A stretch of DNA of 43,752 bases from Acidobacteriota bacterium (GTDB taxonomy: Bacteria; Acidobacteriota; Terriglobia; Bryobacterales; Bryobacteraceae), in NCBI GenBank assembly GCA_016213775.1, contig JACQZR010000041.1, positions 1-43,752 on the forward strand, in the 5' to 3' direction. The notes below the pieces were generated by a model, which was not told the DNA's origin, did no database searches, and worked only from the letters and a program-made list of their open reading frames with translations. Below, piece after piece: positions 1-8,500 of this stretch (within the stretch, counting starts at the first letter, position 1; every line of letters begins with the position of its first letter). Position numbers and translations under genes: made by a program.

Positions 1-2158
1 GCGAGCTATTCGCGACGAGTTGCGGTGGACCGTACGAGCCTGACTTGCCGCTGTTGTTGCGCGTGTCGGCGATGCGGCAGGGTGCGAGTGCAACGAATCG
101 TAACGGGCCGGAGAATCCGGCGGTGCCCGCCTGTGTGATGCTGACCCCGGCACCCGGGATGGAGAGAGAAGCTGTGCGCGGGGTGGCGGCGGAGTTGGCA
201 GCGGCGGTGTAACGGATGGCGGCGCTGCCGATGCCAGTGGATGCATCCAGCGTGATCCATGCTGGAGCGCCCGACACCGACCAAACGCAGGTGCTGCCGG
301 TGTTGATGTTGATTTGGCCTGTGGCGCCGGCGGCGGGGAGTTGGAGTCCGTTGGGAGAAACCGAGTACGCGCAGGAAGTGGCAGGCCCTTGGGCGATGGG
401 GTACTGCTTATCGCCCAACAGAATCGCTGCTGAGCGCAGTGTCGTTCCGTTGTTGGGAGCAACGACGTAGAGAACGGAGCCGTGTCCCGTTCCGGAAGCT
501 CCGCTGGGGAAGGTGATCCAACTGGAGTTGGAACTGACGGTCCACGCGCAACCGCTAGTGGCATTCACGAAGATCACGCCGCTCCCGCCGATGGCGGGGA
601 AGTCCGCCAGGGTGTTGGTGGTGAATGAATAGGAACAAGGGGCGGCGCCGACGGTGACGCTGACGATGCTGCCCGCGACCAAGTACTGCCTGGTGACTTC
701 AGCGCCCGTGTTGTTCGGGCTGACTCCGATGGAAACAGAGGTTGTGGACCCGGGCACCGGATTGAGAGACTCCGAGGGTGAGACCGGGACGGTGATGGGG
801 ACGCAATCGGGCACCGAGCTTGTGACGGGCACAGTGATGGTGCCGCCGGTGGAGGGCAGGTGAAAGGACGTCGTGGTGGGCGTGGTGATGCATGGGGTCA
901 GAACGTAGTTTTGAAGATTGTAGGCGACAGGGAAGGCGCCGCTGCTGTTGATGTTTCCAATGGGGCCAAACGGCGATTGGAACGGGGTGGGGAAGAAGAG
1001 CCGGCGTCCATTGGGAGCCTGGAAGAATCGGACCGACGAAAACGAATTGGTGGCGCAGTATGAAGTGACGTCGAAATTGTCGTTGATGCTGGCCATGGAG
1101 GAGGTTCCCCCTTGCTGTATGCAGTTGTAGAGGCCGGCGGGTCCATTGGGCGTGCGCACGAGGTTGGCGGCGTGGAAGGTGCCGCCGATATTGCCCCCCG
1201 TGCTGATGCCGGTGGGATTCTCGAGTCCGTTGTCGTCGATGGCGGTGAAGTTGGGAGGATTCGTGAGTTGGATGGGATAGATGGCTCCCGTGGAATCCTT
1301 GTAGCTACCGACGATGAGGCCGCTGTCGTTGATCGCGTTGAGTTGGGTGGAGACGGCGTTGGGGACGTCGAAGACGGTGATGGTTCCAGCGGGTTCGCGA
1401 ATGAAGGCGTGGCGTTTTTGCTGGCTATCGGTGAAGTAGCCGGCGACGCGTCCACTGCTGTTGATGCCAAATGGCACGAGTGTTGTGGCTTGCGGAATGG
1501 TGAAGTTGGTGACGACACCGGCGGCGTCACGCACGAATCCGGTTGTGCCGAGCGCACCTGTAAGCCGCCCATCATCACTGATTCCGTAGATGGATCCGAC
1601 CACTGGTATGGTGACCCATCGGAACCCCGAAGGAACGTCGCGAGTGGCCGCGGGCATTGTGTAGACCGCCTTATAGACATTGGCGTCGAGAACGCCATTA
1701 GAGTGATCGCCGCCGACAGCGGTGACGTAGAACCGCACTGGGCCAACATCGGTGGAGGGGGGTGTCCAGTTCATGCCAAAGACGGTTGTGCCGGTGAGCC
1801 GGGTTTGCGAAACATATTCGATGCCGTTCAATGCGCGGACGGAGACGTCACTGTTGACGGTGGTGAAGCGGCCGGCGTGTAGCAGTTCGTTGGAGGCGAG
1901 GCGCGCGGTGATTTCAAAACCGGTGACCGAGAAGTTGGTTGAGTTGATGTGAACCTGAATGGTCTGTTGCACACCCGGTGTGTAGCTGAGCGCGGTGAAA
2001 GACATGACAACTCCGCCATGCTTGGGGGTTCCAGTGTGGCATTCGGCACAAGTGCCCTCACCGGGAGCGCCGGTTTTGGCGAGCGGAGGATTGCTGATGT
2101 TGGCGCGAAGGAGAGATGCCGTTGCGGTGAGAAGCAGTAAGAGTTGATGGCAGGACAT
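1..2158 (-). CDS. Exported choice-of-anchor V / BACON multidomain protein, 3' end outside window
   Basis: The minus-strand frame beginning at the ATG of 2158-2156 stays open to the window edge (about 719 codons), so the C-terminus is missing. Seen: a hydrophobic signal peptide (about residues 1-19), then a TGAPGEGTCAECH segment with one CxxCH motif, typical of the choice-of-anchor V domain. A region of HAF-like repeats (GFVRDAAG, FIREPAGT) follows, then BACON-like Ig domains (CAWTVSSNSSWITF, CVWSVSGAPAWITL), and the beginning of a PCRIADTR module at the edge. It is a paralogue of the gene just upstream with the same domain order. An AAGGAG ribosome site sits 7 nt before the ATG and overlaps the stop codon of that gene, so the two are probably co-translated. 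Export and a cell-surface role are inferred; no enzymatic function is visible. A single CxxCH could bind haem, but this motif is a fixed part of the family. Confidence 0.85.
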   Translation of the reverse strand, partial: MSCHQLLLLLTATASLLRANISNPPLAKTGAPGEGTCAECHTGTPKHGGVVMSFTALSYTPGVQQTIQVHINSTNFSVTGFEITARLASNELLHAGRFTTVNSDVSVRALNGIEYVSQTRLTGTTVFGMNWTPPSTDVGPVRFYVTAVGGDHSNGVLDANVYKAVYTMPAATRDVPSGFRWVTIPVVGSIYGISDDGRLTGALGTTGFVRDAAGVVTNFTIPQATTLVPFGINSSGRVAGYFTDSQQKRHAFIREPAGTITVFDVPNAVSTQLNAINDSGLIVGSYKDSTGAIYPIQLTNPPNFTAIDDNGLENPTGISTGGNIGGTFHAANLVRTPNGPAGLYNCIQQGGTSSMASINDNFDVTSYCATNSFSSVRFFQAPNGRRLFFPTPFQSPFGPIGNINSSGAFPVAYNLQNYVLTPCITTPTTTSFHLPSTGGTITVPVTSSVPDCVPITVPVSPSESLNPVPGSTTSVSIGVSPNNTGAEVTRQYLVAGSIVSVTVGAAPCSYSFTTNTLADFPAIGGSGVIFVNATSGCAWTVSSNSSWITFPSGASGTGHGSVLYVVAPNNGTTLRSAAILLGDKQYPIAQGPATSCAYSVSPNGLQLPAAGATGQININTGSTCVWSVSGAPAWITLDASTGIGSAAIRYTAAANSAATPRTASLSIPGAGVSITQAGTAGFSGPLRFVALAPCRIADTRNNSGKSGSYGPPQLVANSS

Positions 2159-2165
2159 GTTGGTT

Positions 2166-2171
2166 CTCCTT
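2166..2171 (-). promoter_or_regulatory. Ribosome binding site overlapping the upstream stop codon
   Basis: On the minus strand AAGGAG shares two bases with the TAA stop (2172-2170) of the upstream paralogue and lies 7 nt before the ATG at 2158. This fixes the start of the downstream gene and suggests translational coupling of the two paralogues. Confidence 0.75.
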
Positions 2172-5100
2172 ATTGCGCGAAATAGCCGTAGAGGTCGATG
2201 ACAATGTCCGATGCGCCGGAGATGGAGGTGGATGTGAAAATGTAGCCTCCCGTGCCCGCGGCGACAATGGAGGCATTCGCGGTGACTTGACCTCCCGAGG
2301 CAACGAAGCCGCCGATTTGGGAAAAGGGCTGTGGTTGTCCGGAGGCGACAAGGTAGATGGTGTAGTATTTGCTTCGCGGGACTTGGGTGAGATTAAAGAG
2401 GTAGGCGCGCGATTCGAGTGGGGCGCCACAGTTGCTGCTGAGGATCGGGAATTCGATGTGGCTGCTCCCGTAAGACACCACTGGAGGACCGCTACGCGTG
2501 TCGGCGACGCGGCATGGATTCAGAGGATAGAAGTTGAGACCGCCGCCTGGCGGGGCGAAGTAACCGTTGATGTCAACCGTGAGGTGCGCGGGGTCGGATG
2601 CATAGACGTCGATGGAGCCCGAGGCGCCTGCTGGAACGATGGCCGCATTGGAAGTGTGAGCGCCGCTGAACGGGGTGTTGGATACGGCGTTCAGTGTGGA
2701 TACCAGGGGTCGAGGCTGGCCGCTCGGGTAGAGCGAGAGGAATTGGACGCCCGGCTGTGCTTCCCCCGATGCCGGGATTGCGGTAACGCTCAATGAACAA
2801 GCTTGCGCGTTGGCGAGAACCCCGCAGACCGATCGCACCGGCAGTGTGCGCGCGGTTGCCGCTGGGAGCGCCGGTGGACCGAGTGCGCCAGTGAAGGCGG
2901 TGTTGGTAGTGTCGGCGATGCGGCATGGAGTGAGCGGATAGAACTGAAGACCACCTCCCTCTGGTGGGATGAAGTACCCGTTGATGTCGATGACGATGTC
3001 GGTGGGGTCGGACGCAAACAGACTGATGCCGCCTGCCTGGCCCGCGGGAATGATGGCAGCGTTGGCGACGATGCGGCCGTCCCAACTGTTGAGAGTCGAT
3101 GCCAGTGGTCGAGGCGAGCCGGCAGGCCACATGGTGATGTAGGCGAGAGGAGCTTTGGGGACAACCGTGACGTTGAGCGAATAGGCTTGCGCGTTGGACG
3201 GGAGTCCGCAGGTGGATTGAATGGAGAAGGTGCGCGTGGCGTTCGCCGATAGAGAGGGCGCTCCAAAGCCGCCGGAGAAACCGCTGTCGGTTCGGGTATC
3301 GGCGATTCGACATGGCGTCATCGGGACGAAGCGCAACGGGGCCGGAAGGCCGCCGGCTGCCGCCTGCGTGAAGGTGACGGTTTTGCCCGCGACGCTGATG
3401 GTGGCGCTGCGTGACTCTGTGGAAGTGTTCGCTCCGATGGTATACCGGAGCGTGGCGTTACCGGTTCCAGCGATGGGCGTGACGCTGATCCAGGCTGCTG
3501 GGGCCAAGGCGGACCAGACGCAGGCGCTTCCGGTGCTGAGCAACACATTGCCTGTGCCTCCCGCGGGCGGCGGCCGCAGCGTGGTGGGCGTGACGGAATA
3601 GCTACAGGTGGTACCGGCAGCTTGCGTTATCGTGATTCGCGAATAGCCGATGGTGATGGTGCCCGTTCGCGGCAACGTGCCGTTGTTGGGAGCGACCTCG
3701 AAATCGAAGGGCGGTATGAACCTGATCCAATCGACATCCGTGGTTGGCGTGCTGGGGCACCCAGTGGGCGTGGTAACAGTGATGGAACTGCTTCCCCCGA
3801 AGGAAGAGAAGCTGGTCTGGTTGACGTTGATGAAGTGCGCGCAGGTGGCTGCATCCTGCGTAACGGTGACGATTGCGCCGGCAACCCAAGCGGTGGAAGT
3901 GCGCTCAACGGCGGTTCCGTTCGGAAACGCATTCAGCAGCGCATAGCCCGTGGATATTGGCGTCGATAGCGGGATGCCGATGTATCCGCCGCCGCTGTTG
4001 AATGTGCTGGGAAGCTGCTGCGTGGCGTTGGGAACGCAATCGGAGAAAGCGCTTGTGGTGGGGATCACAAAGGCTCCGCCGGCACTGGGGACGCGAATGC
4101 TGGTGATTGTTGGTGTAGTGTTGCACGGCGTCAATAGATAATTCTGCGAGCCCTGAAGGATGGGGAATGCACCGCTGTTGTTGATGCCGCCCATGTGGGA
4201 GGCGGATACGGGTGCACCGCGGCCGTTGGGAGCGCGCATGCTCCGGCCGCTGAGAATGCCGAATCCAGTGACGTTGGTACAACCGTAGGTGATGTCCAGG
4301 TTATCGTCGGCCGAGACGGAGATAACCCCTTCGTTGTTGCTATAGATGCAGTTGCCGAAGCCTACGAGTCCGTCGGCGGACCGCACGACGGTGGCGGCGT
4401 GGAACTGCCCGCCCAGCGTGCCGTTGTTGCTCAGGCTGGTGATGGTTTGGAAGCCGTCGGGATTGATCGGAGTGAAAGCATTGGGATTGGTGAATTGAAT
4501 GGGCGTGGAGACGCCCGAGTTGATGTAGTAGCCGGCAACGGCGCCGTTGTCGTTTATGGCGTTCAAATAAACCGCGGTGGCTCCAGGGACGTTGAATGGC
4601 GCGATGCTCCCGTCGGGTTCGCGAATGAATCCGCGCCGCACGTTGGAGGTGTCATCAAAGTAGCCGGCGATGCGCCCCGAACTGTTGATGCTGGTTGGGT
4701 AGACGTTGATGGCTTGGGGGACAGTGAACGGAGTGACAGCCCCCGCCGCTGAGCGCACGAAGCCCGCGATGGCGCCCGTAGCTGTTGTGTAGAAGCCTGT
4801 CGTGCGGCCATCGTTACTGACATTGGTAACCGTCGCGGCGCCAAGACCGGGAAAGTTGAGAGGAAGCCATCGATAGCCCGGCGGTAAGTCACGCGACGCC
4901 GGCTGCATCGTAAATGTGGAGCTATAGAAGTTGCCGTCCGGCTTGCCGTTGGTATGATCGCCGCATACTCCCACGAGATAGAAACGAATGGCTCCGATAT
5001 TGGTGGCGGGCGGCGTCCAACCGAAAGTGAATACGGTGGTCCCGGAGAGCACGGTGTGGTAAACGTATTCCACACCGTTCTGCGTAGTAATTCTGTAGTT

Positions 5101-5433
5101 GGGAGTGTTCGCCGAGGGGACGGTGGCGAAACGGCCACCAGGCAACATTTCGTTGGAGACTTGACGGGCGGTGATCTGGAAGCCCGTTGCTGCGAAATTC
5201 GTGGAATTGACGTGGACCTGCACCTGCATGGTCGCCCCGCCGGGTGTGTAGGTGAAACTGCTCAGCGCCAGAACAACACCTCCACGGCCCGCGGTGCCGG
5301 TGTGGCACTCCGCGCACGTGCCTTCCCCGGGAGCGCCGGTTTTCGCCAGTGGAGGGTTACCGATATTAGCGCGCGCTGGCTGGGAGCAAATCGTAATAAA
5401 TGCAATGGCAAGGGAAATCAGTAGACGAATCAC
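2170..5433 (-). CDS. Exported choice-of-anchor V / BACON protein with three C-terminal PCRxADTR modules
   Basis: 1087 residues. Start is GTG at 5433, supported by GGAGGAG five nt upstream (5439-5445). Signal peptide about 1-22; choice-of-anchor V domain about 24-175 with CAECH at 40-44; HAF-like extracellular repeats about 190-430 (GFVRSAAG, GFIREPDG, NAINDNGAVAGYY); Cys-flanked BACON-like domains about 440-530, 531-605 and 607-691. Three tandem copies of a module follow that begins with PCRIADT or PCRVADTR and ends with DINGYF or DLYGYF (about 699-823, 829-961, 967-1087). Similar modules are common at the ends of secreted actinobacterial and acidobacterial proteins. It is first gene of a two-gene operon with its paralogue. 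Adhesion or surface binding is an inference; no catalytic motif was seen. Confidence 0.88.
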   Translation of the reverse strand: MIRLLISLAIAFITICSQPARANIGNPPLAKTGAPGEGTCAECHTGTAGRGGVVLALSSFTYTPGGATMQVQVHVNSTNFAATGFQITARQVSNEMLPGGRFATVPSANTPNYRITTQNGVEYVYHTVLSGTTVFTFGWTPPATNIGAIRFYLVGVCGDHTNGKPDGNFYSSTFTMQPASRDLPPGYRWLPLNFPGLGAATVTNVSNDGRTTGFYTTATGAIAGFVRSAAGAVTPFTVPQAINVYPTSINSSGRIAGYFDDTSNVRRGFIREPDGSIAPFNVPGATAVYLNAINDNGAVAGYYINSGVSTPIQFTNPNAFTPINPDGFQTITSLSNNGTLGGQFHAATVVRSADGLVGFGNCIYSNNEGVISVSADDNLDITYGCTNVTGFGILSGRSMRAPNGRGAPVSASHMGGINNSGAFPILQGSQNYLLTPCNTTPTITSIRVPSAGGAFVIPTTSAFSDCVPNATQQLPSTFNSGGGYIGIPLSTPISTGYALLNAFPNGTAVERTSTAWVAGAIVTVTQDAATCAHFINVNQTSFSSFGGSSSITVTTPTGCPSTPTTDVDWIRFIPPFDFEVAPNNGTLPRTGTITIGYSRITITQAAGTTCSYSVTPTTLRPPPAGGTGNVLLSTGSACVWSALAPAAWISVTPIAGTGNATLRYTIGANTSTESRSATISVAGKTVTFTQAAAGGLPAPLRFVPMTPCRIADTRTDSGFSGGFGAPSLSANATRTFSIQSTCGLPSNAQAYSLNVTVVPKAPLAYITMWPAGSPRPLASTLNSWDGRIVANAAIIPAGQAGGISLFASDPTDIVIDINGYFIPPEGGGLQFYPLTPCRIADTTNTAFTGALGPPALPAATARTLPVRSVCGVLANAQACSLSVTAIPASGEAQPGVQFLSLYPSGQPRPLVSTLNAVSNTPFSGAHTSNAAIVPAGASGSIDVYASDPAHLTVDINGYFAPPGGGLNFYPLNPCRVADTRSGPPVVSYGSSHIEFPILSSNCGAPLESRAYLFNLTQVPRSKYYTIYLVASGQPQPFSQIGGFVASGGQVTANASIVAAGTGGYIFTSTSISGASDIVIDLYGYFAQ

Positions 5434-5569
5434 GGATACTCCTCCGGTTTCGGGTGAGGGCGCGAGTACAGTGCGGGGAGAGAACGAGCCAATTATACAA
5501 CCAGCATATGTTGGTTGGAAGGGAAAATCGCATTGATATCACTCTTGCCGCGATTCCGGAGTGAAGAGG

Positions 5570-8500
5570 CTACTTCTTGCGTACCTCCAGCGCCACCGGC
5601 CGTGCAATCGACTGCACCGCGGGATCGTAGTATGCGTAGACCTTGGATTGCGGAGTGCGGGCCCGCAGCGGGTACTTGGCGCGCAGACGGTACTTCACGG
5701 TCACCGAGCCGCCCGCGGGGATGGAATCGAAGTAGAGGATTGCCTGCGTGGCGGTCTGGGAAAACTTCTCCAAACGGCCGCCTTTTTGGTTCGCCGTCCG
5801 CTGTTGCATCGCCTGTAGATCTTCACTGGGCAGATCGAAGCCCGGAGGAATGCCGAGGTCGATCATCACCATGTTCGCGGCTCCCGGAAGGTTGTTCTTC
5901 GCGGTCGCGGTGGCGGTGGCGATGTCGTCCTGCGCAAGCGTAGTGCGGTCATAGGATACGTCGATGGACAGAGCTTCCCGCTCGGGCCGTTTGTCCCACG
6001 GCAGGAAGTAGCGGCCCATGAGTTGGAAGGCCATACTGCCCTTGCCATGGAAGCGCAAGCCAATGCGATTCGCGCCGGGCGAGTGAATGCCCTTCACCGC
6101 GATCTGATGAAAGAGGTCGTTGTTTTCGGCGGTCAGAGTCAGCGTTTCCATAGCTTGGCCGTTGAGAGAGATTTCCACTTTGCCGCGCACATCCGCCGCG
6201 CCCTTGTCCATCGAAAGCAACAGCGCTCGCAGAGCCATGATGGTGGCTTGGGTCGTGCCCCAGGTTCCGCTGGCGTCCTTCTTGGATGCCAGGTAGGCCA
6301 GGGCTTTGCGCGCGAGGGCCGGTTCCAGACCAGAGTTGAGCAGAGCCTGCACGGCAAGGCCTGTGGTTTCGATCGCCGCGCTTTGGCCGGTGGCAAACAC
6401 GGCAGTCTCTTCGGCGTTCCACCAAGCCTTGTCATTCTGTTCGGTGCGCGCCTCACTCAGCATCGCGATAGCGCGTTGTGTGAAGCTGCGGTCCCGCCCA
6501 TAATCGGCGGCGAAGTTGGCGATCACTGCGAGCGTGTATGTATCGAGCTTGCCGGTCATGTTCCGCTCGACGTACTGCTTGGCTTTTTCCACCGCGGGTC
6601 CGTTGTATTGGGTGTTGCCCAGCGCCCACGCGATGTAGGCAGTGATGCGCACGAGGTTGGAGTTATAGCGGTTGGTTGCGCCTTCGTTGATGAAGGCCTG
6701 GTCCGGAGCCCAACTGCCATCCGCTTGCTGTTGCGCCGCCAGCCAATCCTGAGTGCGAGCGATGAGGCGCGGGTCCACCTCGTGCACCTTCAACATATCG
6801 AAGAATTCCATCAAGCCGTAAGACGTGAGGATCTTGTTGGCGGGTGCATTGCCAAACCAGGAGAAGCCACCGCCGGGGACTTCGAAGGTGAGCAGCCGTT
6901 GATAGCCGGTGGTGATGAAGCCTTCGGCCTTAGCGCGCACTTCAGGCGTGAGCTTCTTCGACCGCTTCATGTAATCGAGCGCAAGGATGTTGGGGTAGGT
7001 GCTGGAAGACGTTTGCTCAAAGCAGCCGTAGGGCATGCGGAGGATGGCGTCCATCCCCTCCACCACCTGGCTAAGAGGCCCTGGATAGAGGCGCACGAAG
7101 AGTTTGCTGGCGTCGGCGATGGCCTCCGGCGGAAACACGACTTCGTGGTTCTCAATGGATTCAAGCCGTCCGTTGATGACGCTCGTCTGCTCGCGGCCGT
7201 TTGGTACCACCTCAATCTCGCGTACGACGATGTCAGCGCGTCCCGTCATCTTGGCTGCGAGCTTCAGTTGAAACTTGCCGATGCGCCGCGCTTCGACGGT
7301 GAACTGCGTTCCACCCACACGGCCCGAGTCCACTGCGAGCGTCTTGTTGGCGCTGTCACCCGCCAGCGAAAACCAGTCGGCGGGCTGAAGTTGCAGGTTC
7401 ACGCTCCCGCCGGTGCCGGAGTAATTGTATGCAGCAACTGGGATCGACACGCGGTCCCCCTGGGTGAGGGTGACTGGCAGATCCAGATCGACAAAGAAAT
7501 CCTGGAACACCTTGATGCTCCCGGTTGCGCTACCGAGTGCACCTCTACGTGTGGAGGCGAGCAGCGCCATGCGCCAAGTAGTGATGGAATCGGCCATCGG
7601 AATCACGACGCTGGCTTCGCCCTTGTCGTCGGTGAGGATCTGCGGGTTGATGTAGAGGGCTTCCGGGAAATAGGAACGGACCCGTGGTTCGCTCGCACCC
7701 GATTCCGCTTCAGTGAGCTTTGCTTTCGCTTCGCGCCGCAATTCGGATTTGGCCATAAAGAGTTCCATGGGCGGTGGAGGTGCGGCCGCGGGCACAGCGC
7801 CAATAACACCACCGATGACTCCACCGGCAACGCCGTCGGCCATGCGGTTGGCGCGCATGAAGCGGATGTTTCGATCGAAGCTGGCTTGCTCCACTATGGC
7901 AATGCGGTCGAACTGATCGGGGGCGAGCGTGACAATTACGACGGCCTTGTCTCGGGCGGCAAGCGTGACGCCTCGCTGCGACGGCAGAGAAGCATCGTGC
8001 ACTTCGAGAACGTAGTCGCCCGGAGGCAATGCAGAAAACGTGAATGTGCCACTAGTGGCAGGCCGGGTGGAGTAGGTGGCACGCGAGGTTCGTTCGCGAA
8101 CCACGATGCTGATACCCGTAACGGGGCCGGGCGAGTTCACGAGCCCAGTGATTTCCGCGCGTCCATTGAACGGCCCACGGTCAGGCTCCATGATGACTTC
8201 TATATGGGGCTGCTGTTTGGCGGGCTTCTTCGTCTTTACCTGCGCGTAGACCATCAGGTCATCCTGCGTCCGCAGCTTCTTGTCAAAGCCAGCGCTTTGG
8301 AAGAGGAACTGATTGCCGTAGACGTTCTGGATGGTGACGCCGTTGTTCCAGCAGTCGCGGAGTTTCGCTTTGGCGAGATCGCCACGATTGGCGTCGTAGA
8401 CTCTAGCGAGTGACTCGGCATTCTTGAGGACCGTGTCCGCGAACCGCTTCTGGTAGCGCATGCGGTACTGGCCCTCTTGCGCGAGCGGAAGTGCCCGTCC

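Noticed and set aside
6023-8413. Long plus-strand open frame (about 796 codons)
   Set aside because: Exactly antisense to the alpha-2-macroglobulin gene, rich in His/Arg/Gly, with no recognisable domain; a shadow frame caused by high GC at third positions.
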